Shown piece after piece: positions 1 to 7,524 of a DNA stretch of 30,899 bases. This DNA is from Pseudomonadota bacterium (lineage in GTDB: Bacteria; Desulfobacterota; Syntrophia; Syntrophales; UBA5619). The notes beneath the pieces were generated by a model, which had not been told where the DNA came from, did not search any database, and was given only the letters and a program-made list of their open reading frames with translations. Made by a program: the position numbers and the translations under genes. Positions within the stretch are counted from its first letter, which is position 1; each line of letters starts with the position of its first letter. The DNA is taken from the NCBI GenBank assembly GCA_018896355.1, contig JAHIMW010000240.1, positions 1 to 30,899 of the forward strand, written 5' to 3'.

Positions 1-1
1 G

Positions 2-532
2 AAGAAGGGAGTCTTTGCCGGGGGAGATGCCGTGACCGGTCCCTCGACCATCATCGAGGCCATCGCCCAGGGGAGACTGGCCTGCGTATCCATGGATCGG
101 TTTTTGGGAGGCGCGGGGGTGATCCCGGAGGCGCTGTCGGAAGAGATGATGGTGGAGCCTCCCGAGACGGCGCCGCGCGGCACGGAGCGACCGGAGGTCC
201 GAAAGATTGCGCTGAAGATGAGGCGGACGACCTTCGATTCCGTGGAGCGGGTCTATCCGGGAAAAGCGGCGGCGGCGGAGGCATCGCGCTGTCTTTCCTG
301 TGACCTCCTCGACTTCGATGTGGTCATCAACGATCTGATCTGCAAGGACTGCGGCTACTGCCGGGAGGTTTGCAGCTTCGATATCTTCAAACAATCCGAG
401 GATTTCAACCCCAGCGGTTACAGACCTGCGGTTGCCGCGAATACGGACCGATGCGTGGGGTGCCTGCGGTGCCTCTATATCTGTCCCGATTTTGCCATTA
501 CGATCCGGGAGCGGAAAGCGGCAGAGGGTTGA
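2..532 (+). CDS. FAD/NAD(P)-dependent oxidoreductase with C-terminal dicluster ferredoxin (3' part only)
   Basis: The frame is open to the left edge, so only the C-terminal ~176 residues are present; the GTG at 32 is internal, not a start. The first residues, around GVFAGGDAVTGP, are the conserved FAD-binding end of GltD-like pyridine-nucleotide-disulfide oxidoreductases. They are followed by the helix in which EAIAQGR contacts the cofactor. Next come EASRCLSCD and two [4Fe-4S] motifs of the form C-x2-C-x2-C-x3-C, one around ICKDCGYCREVC and one around CVGCLRCLYICP. The protein probably moves electrons between NAD(P)H, FAD and ferredoxin or a partner oxidoreductase in the cytoplasm. Such proteins in anaerobes often accompany 2-oxoacid:ferredoxin oxidoreductases, but no partner is visible here. 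The family call is secure; the specific role is unknown. A possible promoter follows within 30 nt, so the TRAP genes downstream may be a separate unit. Confidence 0.85.
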   Translation, partial: KKGVFAGGDAVTGPSTIIEAIAQGRLACVSMDRFLGGAGVIPEALSEEMMVEPPETAPRGTERPEVRKIALKMRRTTFDSVERVYPGKAAAAEASRCLSCDLLDFDVVINDLICKDCGYCREVCSFDIFKQSEDFNPSGYRPAVAANTDRCVGCLRCLYICPDFAITIRERKAAEG

Positions 533-557
533 TTGGGCGCTTAATTGTTAATTAACG

Positions 558-584
558 TTGACAGTGAGCAAACGCTGTTATAGG
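558..584 (+). promoter_or_regulatory. possible promoter for the TRAP genes
   Basis: A perfect TTGACA (558-563) is followed after 15 nt by TATAGG (579-584); the spacing is short. A 7-bp inverted repeat, CTGTTAT (575-581) with ATAACAG (607-613), overlaps the -10. A second one, TTAATT/AATTAA (541-546, 550-555), lies just upstream. Either could be an operator. Promoter strength is uncertain. Confidence 0.4.
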
Positions 585-650
585 GACAACGGAACAACAG
601 TTTACGATAACAGAAAAGAGTTACCGCCTAAATTCAAAAAGGAGGAAATG

Positions 651-1604
651 ATGAAGATGCGATTAACGATGAAGGTTTTGGCTGCGGTATTGGTCTTCGG
701 TCTGCTGGGTGCGGGTGCCGTGTCGGCGGCACAGCTCAAGATGATGACCGGCCCGCAGGGCGGATCATGGTATCCGCTGGGCGGCGCGATTCAGAATATC
801 ATCGAGAAAAACGTTCCCGGCGCCAGCATGATGGTATTGCCCGGCGCCGGTATTTCCAACGTCAAGGGTGTGCAGACCGGCAAAGCCGATCTTGGTTTCG
901 GCAATGGGGTATCCACGGTTGACGGCGTAAACGGGCGCGCCCCATTCGATGCAAAAACCGACAACGTTCGCCAGCTCGCGACGCTGTACTTCCAGTATTT
1001 CCATATGGTGGCCCTCGCGGATGCGGGGATCAAGACGCCGGCCGATCTCGGAGGCAAGGCCTTGACGACACAGCAGAAGGGCAACACCGGCGAGCAGATG
1101 ACGCGTCAAACGCTGGAGGTCTATGGCCTGAGCTACGACAAAATGGCCAAGGTCAGCCACGGTTCCTATAACGATTCGGTGGCGCAGCTTAAGGACGGCC
1201 AGGCACAGGTCTACACGCTCATCACGACCGTGCCGGCCTCATCGGTGATGGATCTGGCGAGCGCGCGCGACATCGTTGTTCTGGAGATCCCGGACGATAA
1301 GCTCAAGGCGTTGCAGAAGATAAATGGCGGCTACGACAAGCGCATCATCAAGAGCGGCAGCTATCCGAAGCAGGACAGGGATGTCCAGACCATCGGCACC
1401 TGGACGCACTTGATCGTCAGCAGCAAGGTGCCTGAAGAAACGGTCTACAAAATCACCAAGGCCCTGGTGGAGAACGTCGGCGCCCTCGGCGACGTGGTAA
1501 GGGCGGTCAAAGGCCTCACAGCCAAGGATATGGCCACCGATATCGGCGTGCCCTATCACCCGGGCGCCCTCAAGTATTACAAAGAAGCCAAAGTGATCCG
1601 GTAA
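651..1604 (+). CDS. TRAP transporter substrate-binding protein, TAXI family
   Basis: Periplasmic receptor that captures a small organic acid and delivers it to the TRAP permease encoded next. The product is about 317 residues. The N-terminus has a typical signal peptide: basic KMRLTMK, a hydrophobic stretch, then AVSAA before the mature QLKMMTGP. The early GGSWYPLG motif and the later TTVPASS and DLGGK segments fit the TAXI family (immunogenic Bsp31-like), whose usual size is 310-340 residues. GGAGG at 641-645 sits 5 nt before ATG 651. ATG 648 is too close to that site, and the longer frame from TTG 558 would cover the promoter. Pairing with a fused permease at 1688 is the standard TAXI arrangement. 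The ligand cannot be read from sequence; the neighbouring ligases and BKACE suggest a carboxylate. A strong hairpin follows the stop. Confidence 0.9.
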   Translation: MKMRLTMKVLAAVLVFGLLGAGAVSAAQLKMMTGPQGGSWYPLGGAIQNIIEKNVPGASMMVLPGAGISNVKGVQTGKADLGFGNGVSTVDGVNGRAPFDAKTDNVRQLATLYFQYFHMVALADAGIKTPADLGGKALTTQQKGNTGEQMTRQTLEVYGLSYDKMAKVSHGSYNDSVAQLKDGQAQVYTLITTVPASSVMDLASARDIVVLEIPDDKLKALQKINGGYDKRIIKSGSYPKQDRDVQTIGTWTHLIVSSKVPEETVYKITKALVENVGALGDVVRAVKGLTAKDMATDIGVPYHPGALKYYKEAKVIR

Positions 1605-1608
1605 TCTC

Positions 1609-1656
1609 CGTACGCTGAGCCGCAGGAGGGATTTTCCCGCCGCGGCTCAGCGTACG
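1609..1656 (+). promoter_or_regulatory. intercistronic hairpin between TRAP receptor and permease
   Basis: A perfect 15-bp inverted repeat (1609-1623 with 1642-1656, arm CGTACGCTGAGCCGC) with an 18-nt loop starts 4 nt after the receptor stop. There is no clear T-run after it. It therefore more likely stabilises the upstream mRNA or attenuates than terminates fully, which would keep the receptor in excess over the permease. Confidence 0.7.
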
Positions 1657-1687
1657 CCAATTTACTCCAGCCATGTGGTGAACCCTA

Positions 1688-3538
1688 ATGTCTTTTGAAC
1701 GTATCCTCAAGATGGGCGTACTCGTACTCGCAGTCGGCATGTCGGTCTATCACCTCACGGTCGCCTATCTCGGACCGCCCGAGGCGTTTTTCTTTCGCGG
1801 CGCCCATCTCCTGTTAGCGCTGGTTCTGACGTTTCTGATCCATCCCGGACTCCGGCGGCGCAGCGCCAGGCCGGGGCTCCTCGACTACCTGTTTGTGATC
1901 CTCACGCTCGTTACCATCGGCTATCTGTGGCTCAATGTCGGTTATCTCTACGACCGTTTTGTGTACGTCGATGATCTGAGGACCATGGACCTCATCTTCG
2001 GCACCATCTTCATCATCCTGGTGCTGGAGGCCACGCGCCGCGTGATCGGTTTGGCGTTGCCTATAACCGCCCTGTTTTTCGTTGCCTACGCGCTGTTTAT
2101 TGCCAGGGTGCGCCCCGAATCGGTGATTGAGATCAATTATCTGACCACCGAGGGGATCTTCGGCATTCCGTTGAACGTCTCGGCAACCTTTGTGATCCTG
2201 TTTATCCTGTTCGGGGCGTTCGTGGAGCGCAGCGGCACCGGCAAGCTGTTCATGGATTTTGCGTTGAGCCTCACCGGGCACGCGGTAGGCGGCCCGGCCA
2301 AGGTGGCTATCATCACCAGCGGCATGTTCGGCACGATTTCCGGCAGCGCGGTCGCCAACGTGATGACGACCGGCACCTTCACCATCCCGCTGATGATGCG
2401 CCTCGGCTACCGCCCTGCGTTCGCCGGGACCGTCGAGGCGGTGGCGTCGACCGGAGGCCAGATTCTGCCGCCCATCATGGGAGCCGCGGCATTCGTGATG
2501 GCGGAGTTCCTTGGCGTCAGCTACCTGGCGGTAGCCGGCTATGCGCTGCTTCCGGCGCTGCTCTACTATTCCGCCGTCTATGCCGCCGTGCACTTCGAGG
2601 CCAAACGCACGGGCATGATGGGGCTTCCCCGGGAAGAGCTCCCAAAGCTCGGCGCGGTTCTCAAAGAGCGCGGCCATCTGTTCATCCCGCTGTTGATCAT
2701 TATCGGTGTGCTGATCGCCGGCTACAGCGCACCCTACGCCGCGCTTTTGGGCATCGCTTCGGTGGTGCCCGTCGCGATGCTGCGCAAGAGCACGCGGCCC
2801 GAGATCACCGTCAAAATGATCATTTCATCGCTGGAGGCCGGCGCGTTGAACACACTATCGATCGCGATGGCCTGCGCCTGCGCAGGGATCGTTATCGGCT
2901 CCATCGCCCAGACCGGGCTTGGTCTGTCGTTTACCGGTATTGTTCTTAACGTTGCCCAGGAAAACCTGATCCCGGCTCTGATGCTCACCATGATCGCCGG
3001 CATCATCCTCGGCATGGGATTGCCTACGACCCCCGCTTATATTATCCAGGTCGCCCTGCTGGTGCCGGCGTTGATAAAGCTCGGCATTGTGCCGGCGGCC
3101 GCCCACCTGTTCGTTTTCTATTTCGCCATCCTGTCGTGCATCACACCGCCGGTAGCCCTGGCGGTCTACGCCGCCACGGGAATATCCCGGTCGGCCCTGT
3201 GGGAGACCGGATGGGCCGCTGTAAAGCTGGGCGCCACCGGCTACATCGTTCCGTTCATGTTCGCGTTTTCGCCGTCGCTGCTCATGATCGGCTCGTGGAC
3301 GAGGGTGGGCTTGGCCGTAGTCACCGCACTGATCGGGGTCATCTGCCTCGCCGGTTCGCTGCACAGGTATTTCCTGAATCACATGGTTCTCTGGGAGCGT
3401 GTCGTCCTGTTCGCTGCGGCGTTTGCGCTGATAAAGCCGGGCCTGATGACCGATCTGGTCGGCCTCGGTCTTCTGCTGGTGGTGCTTGTTAGCCAATATT
3501 TTGGGAAAATGAGAAAAAAAAAGCGTGAAACAGCCTGA
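1688..3538 (+). CDS. TRAP transporter fused permease (4TM/12TM, DctQM type)
   Basis: Inner-membrane permease of a TAXI-type TRAP system, driving uptake with an ion gradient. The 616 residues are almost entirely hydrophobic segments. The first ~140 residues form the small DctQ-like four-helix part; roughly residues 140-570 form the large DctM-like part. Recognisable DctM features are GMFGTISGSAVANVMTTG, the following ASTGGQILPPIMGAAAF, and the second-half counterpart GIILGMGLPTTPAY with ITPPVALA. Length matches the fused family (about 600-700). The C-terminus ends in a basic MRKKKRE tail on the likely cytoplasmic side. It lies 83 nt behind the receptor gene and the downstream dehydrogenase remnant overlaps its end by 14 nt, so it is part of the catabolic operon. 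Confidence 0.92.
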   Translation: MSFERILKMGVLVLAVGMSVYHLTVAYLGPPEAFFFRGAHLLLALVLTFLIHPGLRRRSARPGLLDYLFVILTLVTIGYLWLNVGYLYDRFVYVDDLRTMDLIFGTIFIILVLEATRRVIGLALPITALFFVAYALFIARVRPESVIEINYLTTEGIFGIPLNVSATFVILFILFGAFVERSGTGKLFMDFALSLTGHAVGGPAKVAIITSGMFGTISGSAVANVMTTGTFTIPLMMRLGYRPAFAGTVEAVASTGGQILPPIMGAAAFVMAEFLGVSYLAVAGYALLPALLYYSAVYAAVHFEAKRTGMMGLPREELPKLGAVLKERGHLFIPLLIIIGVLIAGYSAPYAALLGIASVVPVAMLRKSTRPEITVKMIISSLEAGALNTLSIAMACACAGIVIGSIAQTGLGLSFTGIVLNVAQENLIPALMLTMIAGIILGMGLPTTPAYIIQVALLVPALIKLGIVPAAAHLFVFYFAILSCITPPVALAVYAATGISRSALWETGWAAVKLGATGYIVPFMFAFSPSLLMIGSWTRVGLAVVTALIGVICLAGSLHRYFLNHMVLWERVVLFAAAFALIKPGLMTDLVGLGLLLVVLVSQYFGKMRKKKRETA

Positions 3539-3977
3539 AATCCTCATCATCGGCTCGGGGGTTATGGGACGGGGCATCGCCAAAAGTTTTGTCTCAGCCG
3601 GGATTTCCACCGCCATTCTCTCACGCAACGTGGCGAACGTTACCGCCGGCGTCGACGAACGCGTCGCGCTAATTGAAAAGCTTCCGCCGAATGCGCCCGG
3701 GCTGATCATCGAGGCGGTGCCCGAGATGATGGCGGTGAAGCTCAACAGCTATGCCGTCATCGAAGCCGCTTATGCGGGAAAACCGGTGCTTTCCTCCAAC
3801 ACCTCGACGCTCGACCTCGAGGAGCTGGCGCGGCCGCTTCAACACCCCGAGCGCTTTCTCGGCATCAAGAGCGGCAAGGGTTTTTACGACTGGAGCGGGA
3901 AGGACCCCGCCGAAGTAAAGGCGGAGGCCGCGCGTAAACTCGGCGACCTGCTCGCTTACCTGAAGGAACACCGGTAG
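3525..3977 (+). pseudogene. 3-hydroxyacyl-CoA dehydrogenase with internal in-frame deletion
   Basis: The 150-residue product starts with a good Rossmann motif (IIGSGVMGRG, residues 9-17) and continues through VLSSNTST and HPERFLGI. It then jumps directly to KSGKGFYDW, which in this family lies near the C-terminus. Compared with the intact paralogue at 4951, about 135 residues are missing: the catalytic-His segment (HWFAPP there) and nearly all of the C-terminal substrate and dimer domain. The junction is at about 3861-3870 and keeps frame. Loss of the catalytic histidine makes dehydrogenase activity very unlikely. The N-terminal domain also looks short between RNVANV and LIIEAVPE. The GTG start at 3525 overlaps the permease stop by 14 nt. 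It may be a stable NAD-binding remnant, or the deletion may be an assembly collapse. Confidence 0.7.
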
Positions 3978-4003
3978 GCGGGCCATCAAGATGGCAATAA
4001 TCC

Positions 4004-4078
4004 TGTAGGGTGGGTTAGGCGGGTTTTTCCGTAACCCACCAGCATCAGGTCTGTTACGCTTCGCCAACACACCCTGCA
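4004..4078. repeat. short palindromic (REP/MITE-like) repeat unit
   Basis: About 75 bp between the truncated dehydrogenase and BKACE. The ends form an imperfect inverted repeat of ~17 bp (4004-4021 against 4062-4078). Inside is GGTGGGTTA (4009-4017) paired with TAACCCACC (4032-4040). Elements with GTAGGGTGGGTTA-type ends are dispersed, non-coding repeats in many bacterial genomes. Its copy number here cannot be known from the window. Confidence 0.6.
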
Positions 4079-4100
4079 AAATGGAATCAGGAGGCTCAAC

Positions 4101-4937
4101 ATGGATAGCGACAAAATCATCCTATCGGTAGCCACGACCGGCAGTTGGGCGGCCAAGGCGCAAAACCCCGCACTGCCCGTCACGCCCGAGGAGATTGCCC
4201 AGGCGGCGGTGGAGAGTTGGCGCGAAGGGGCGGCCGTCGTCCATGTCCATGTGCGGGACGATGAGGGAAAGATGAGCTGCGATCTGTCGCGGTTTCTGCG
4301 GGTCAGGGATCTGATTCGCGACCAGGGGTGCGATATTCTGATTAATTTCAGCACCAGCGGAGGGGCCGGCCGCGTCGGTGAGGAAGAACGGTTTAACAGC
4401 CTGTCAGCCGGGCCGGAATTGGCGTCGCTGGACGCGGGCTCCATGAACTTCAACGATCGCGTCTTTCTGAATCCGCCGGACTTTCTGGAGGAACTGGCCA
4501 GGCGCATGCTGGCGGCCCATGTCAAACCGGAAATCGAAGTCTTCGACAGCGGGATGATCGGCAATGCGCTGGCCCTGGAACGGAAAGGCCTGATCCCGTC
4601 GCCGCTGTGGTGGCAGTTCGTGCTGGGCGTCAAAGGAGGGACCCCGGCCACGGCGCGTTCCCTGCTCCACCTGGTCGACAGCGTGCCCGCAGGGTCGCTG
4701 TGGTCGGTGTGCGCGGTGGGGGGGCGGCAGTTGTCGATGAACGTGTTGGCCATCGCGATGGGCGGACACGCCCGCACAGGTTTGGAGGACAATCTCTATT
4801 ACCGGCGGGGCGAATTGGCCCGAAACAACGCCCAATTTGTGGCCCGTCTGACCCGCATCGCCCGCGAGTGCGGCCGCGAACCGGCCACCCCTGACGAGGC
4901 GAGGGAGATGCTCGGGCTGGTGCGAACGGGAATCTAG
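4101..4937 (+). CDS. beta-keto acid cleavage enzyme (BKACE, DUF849)
   Basis: Zinc-dependent cytoplasmic enzyme that cleaves a beta-keto acid with acetyl-CoA to give acetoacetate and a new CoA thioester. The 278 residues match the family's usual 270-310. Visible signatures are TPEEIAQAA near residue 30, the zinc-binding HVHVRD (His48 and His50), NFSTSGG, VFDSGMIGNA, QFVLGVKGG and GGHARTGLEDN with conserved Glu229. AGGAGG at 4089-4094 is 6 nt from the ATG. The 3-hydroxyacyl-CoA dehydrogenase-family gene begins 13 nt downstream. This pairing resembles carnitine-type routes, where a beta-hydroxy acid is first oxidised and the keto acid is then cleaved by BKACE. The substrate is set by a few pocket residues and I cannot assign it. 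The family call is very secure. Confidence 0.93.
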   Translation: MDSDKIILSVATTGSWAAKAQNPALPVTPEEIAQAAVESWREGAAVVHVHVRDDEGKMSCDLSRFLRVRDLIRDQGCDILINFSTSGGAGRVGEEERFNSLSAGPELASLDAGSMNFNDRVFLNPPDFLEELARRMLAAHVKPEIEVFDSGMIGNALALERKGLIPSPLWWQFVLGVKGGTPATARSLLHLVDSVPAGSLWSVCAVGGRQLSMNVLAIAMGGHARTGLEDNLYYRRGELARNNAQFVARLTRIARECGREPATPDEAREMLGLVRTGI

Positions 4938-4950
4938 AGGGAGGCCCTTG

Positions 4951-5898
4951 ATGAGTGAAATACGAAACGTGACGATTGTCGGCGCGGGCACCATGGGCCA
5001 CTCGCTGGCCCAGGTCTTTGCCCAGGAGGGGTACAGCGTCCGGCTGAATGATATCCAAGAAGGAATACTGGCCAGAGCCCGGGAGCTGATCGCTGCCAAT
5101 CTCCAGACGCTGGTGGAGACGGGGTCTCTGGAGGCAGGCCGGCAGGCCCCTGCGCTGAATCGGATTTCAACGACAACGAATCTTGAGGAGGCTGTCCGGG
5201 ATACGGACTTTGTCATTGAGGCCATTGTCGAAGACGAGTCGGCGAAAAAGGCGCTGTTTCGAAATCTGGACGCACTCTGCCCGCCTGAGGCGATTCTGGC
5301 CAGCAACACCTCCTACATGGATATTTTTAAATTTGTGGAGACCGGCCGGCCGGACAAGGTCCTGATCACCCACTGGTTTGCCCCGCCCCATATCGTTCCG
5401 CTGGTGGAGATCGTGCGCGGTCCCCGGACATCCCAGCAGACGGTTGATCGGGTGAAGCGGCTGATGATCCAGGCGGGGAAGGAGCCCATCGTGATTTCCA
5501 GATTCCTGCCGGGATTCATTGCCAACCGCCTCCAGAGCGCGTTGACCCGTGAGGTGCTGCACCTTCTGGATAACGGGTATGCCACCCCCGAGGAGATCGA
5601 TTTGGCGGCCAAGGCCGGCTTTGGCCTGCGAATACCGATCCTGGGGCTGGTGAAAAGAATGGATTTTACCGGACTGGACCTGATCAGGAAATTGATCAGC
5701 AACGCCGCCTATCAAGCGCCGCCGCCGCGGACCCAATCGAATACGGTCGACCGGTTGGTCGCCGACGGAAAGTTAGGTGTCAAGACCGGCGGCGGCTATT
5801 ATGAATACGGGGGCCGCTCCACCGAAGAGATCATGAAAGAGCGGGATATCAAGCTGATCAAGCTGAGAAAGTTTTTGCAGGAGATGGGGGAACTGTAA
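4951..5898 (+). CDS. 3-hydroxyacyl-CoA dehydrogenase family protein
   Basis: NAD-dependent oxidation of an L-3-hydroxyacyl compound; in this context possibly the free hydroxy acid that feeds BKACE. The 315 residues show GAGTMG (11-16), an Asp ending the second strand (RLNDIQ), VIEAIVED, LASNTSYM, and the catalytic His141 in HWFAPPHIVPLVEIV. The C-terminal domain is complete: NRLQSAL, YATPEEIDLA, FGLRIP, TGLDL and GVKTGGGYYEY. The fold is the short single-function type (HbdH, L-carnitine or L-gulonate dehydrogenase-like, 280-320 residues) with no enoyl hydratase part. GAGGGAGG at 4936-4943 is 7 nt from ATG 4951; the TTG three bases earlier is less likely. It is co-transcribed with BKACE and the ligase that follows 15 nt later. 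Substrate specificity is open. Confidence 0.9.
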   Translation: MSEIRNVTIVGAGTMGHSLAQVFAQEGYSVRLNDIQEGILARARELIAANLQTLVETGSLEAGRQAPALNRISTTTNLEEAVRDTDFVIEAIVEDESAKKALFRNLDALCPPEAILASNTSYMDIFKFVETGRPDKVLITHWFAPPHIVPLVEIVRGPRTSQQTVDRVKRLMIQAGKEPIVISRFLPGFIANRLQSALTREVLHLLDNGYATPEEIDLAAKAGFGLRIPILGLVKRMDFTGLDLIRKLISNAAYQAPPPRTQSNTVDRLVADGKLGVKTGGGYYEYGGRSTEEIMKERDIKLIKLRKFLQEMGEL

Positions 5899-5913
5899 CG
5901 AAGAGGAATTCAT

Positions 5914-7524
5914 GTGAAACGATCACCGATAACCGTTCCGTCGGAATCCCTGACGTTTCCGCTCCGGAGGGCCGCCCGACAATTCCCGGATAAGGTCGCG
6001 GTGATCTCGCCCGAGGCGGAGGGGAAAGAGACCACCTATCGCCAACTGGACGAGCGCTCCTCGCTTCTCGCGGCTTCCCTGGCCGATCTGGGGGTGGAGC
6101 CGGGGGACCGGGTGGCCGTCTGGATGAAAAACGGTGTGGAATACATCCTCTCCTTCTACGGGATCTTGAAGGCCGGTGCCGTCGTGGTGCCGATCAGCAC
6201 CCATTACGGCCACCGGGAAGTGTCGCACCAATTGAACATGACGGAGGCCAAAGGCCTGCTGGCGCAGGAGGGTCTGATCGGCTCCCTGGGGGATGGCGCT
6301 TCCGCACTCAAAACGCTCCGTTTCGTGGTCTCCGAAGGAGGAGGGGATCCGCCGCAAGGGGCCGTTTCGTTTTCCTCCCTGATGCGGGGCTCAGCCCTCC
6401 TGGACCGTTCGGTCGGGATGGATCCGGAACAGACGCTGGCCGTACTCCCGTTCTCCAGCGGGACGACCGGTCTGCCCAAAGGGGTGATGCTGACCCATGC
6501 CAATCTCTTGAGCAATCTGTATCAGATCATTCAGGCTCACGAGGTTTCGGACGGCGACCTGCTCATCAATCAGCTCCCCTTTTTTCATATTTACGGTATG
6601 ACGGTCCTCATGGGCGCCGCGATCATGGCCGGGGCCACCCAGGTTGTGGCGAGCCGGTTCCGTCCGCTGGAGGATTTCCTGAACCTCTTTGAAACCTTTC
6701 GCCCCACCCTCTTTTTCACGGTTCCGCTGATCATTCAGGAGTTCTGCCACCACCCCCGGGTCCCGAACATGGACTGGCGCCGGCTCCGCTATATCAATAC
6801 CGGCGGGGCGCCCCTCGCCCCCGATCTCCAGGAGCGGCTCACCCGGATCACCGGCGTGCCGGTGATGCAAGGCTACGGGTTGACCGAATCCTCCCCCACG
6901 ACCCACGTCAACCCGATCCGCGCGATCAAGGTCGGCACCATTGGCCTGCCACTGGCCAGCACCGAGGATCGGATCGTCGATCCTCTTACCGGCGAGGAGT
7001 TGCCGTCGCCCGAGGTCGGGGAGCTTTGGATCCGCGGGCCGCAGGTGATGAAAGGGTATTACCGCGATCCGGAAGCGACGGCCCGGACACTGGTCGGCGG
7101 CTGGCTGCGCACCGGGGACCTGGCGATGAAGGACGACGAAGGGTACGTCACCATCGTCGACCGGTTGAAGGAACTGATCAAGACCAAGGGGTATCAGGTG
7201 GCGCCGGCCGAGATCGAGCACATCCTGGTCGGACATCCGGATATCCAGGATGCCGCCGTTATCGGCGAACCCCATCCCGACTTCGGCGAAGTGCCTGTCG
7301 CCTATGTGGTGCCGCGCCTCTGGGCCGTAATCTCCCCCGAAGCGGTCATCGGGTATGCCGCTGACGGCATGGCAAAATACAAGCGGTTGGCCCGGGTGGT
7401 GATTGTCGATGCGATCCCCCGCAGCCCTTCGGGAAAGATCCTGCGCCGCGTCCTCAAAGAGACCCTCTCGCCGGAGATTACACCTCGGGGAAGGGGATCG
7501 CCAGCTCCCGGCCAAGGGCGATGA
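5914..7524 (+). CDS. AMP-forming acyl-CoA synthetase (class I adenylate-forming)
   Basis: Activates a carboxylic acid to its CoA thioester using ATP. The core motifs are complete: SGTTGLPKG (182-190), YGLTESSP (from 321), GELWIRGPQVMKGYY, GWLRTGDLAMKDDEGY, IVDRLKELIKTKGYQVAP and the C-terminal catalytic lysine in PSGKILRR (Lys508). Similarity is to the long-chain/4-coumarate ligase group; substrate is not assignable. The start is GTG 5914, because the ATG at 5912 is immediately followed by a stop, and GAGGA lies 6 nt upstream. The last ~20 residues (after LKETLS) look unlike a normal ligase tail. They are encoded in DNA that is also the antisense 3' end of the convergent dehydrogenase gene, with a 47-bp overlap. 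The original stop was probably lost. Confidence 0.9.
   Translation: MKRSPITVPSESLTFPLRRAARQFPDKVAVISPEAEGKETTYRQLDERSSLLAASLADLGVEPGDRVAVWMKNGVEYILSFYGILKAGAVVVPISTHYGHREVSHQLNMTEAKGLLAQEGLIGSLGDGASALKTLRFVVSEGGGDPPQGAVSFSSLMRGSALLDRSVGMDPEQTLAVLPFSSGTTGLPKGVMLTHANLLSNLYQIIQAHEVSDGDLLINQLPFFHIYGMTVLMGAAIMAGATQVVASRFRPLEDFLNLFETFRPTLFFTVPLIIQEFCHHPRVPNMDWRRLRYINTGGAPLAPDLQERLTRITGVPVMQGYGLTESSPTTHVNPIRAIKVGTIGLPLASTEDRIVDPLTGEELPSPEVGELWIRGPQVMKGYYRDPEATARTLVGGWLRTGDLAMKDDEGYVTIVDRLKELIKTKGYQVAPAEIEHILVGHPDIQDAAVIGEPHPDFGEVPVAYVVPRLWAVISPEAVIGYAADGMAKYKRLARVVIVDAIPRSPSGKILRRVLKETLSPEITPRGRGSPAPGQGR

Noticed and set aside
1814..2677. Antisense open frame inside the TRAP permease gene
   Set aside because: Composition is Arg/His/Gln-rich without motifs; a shadow of the real gene.
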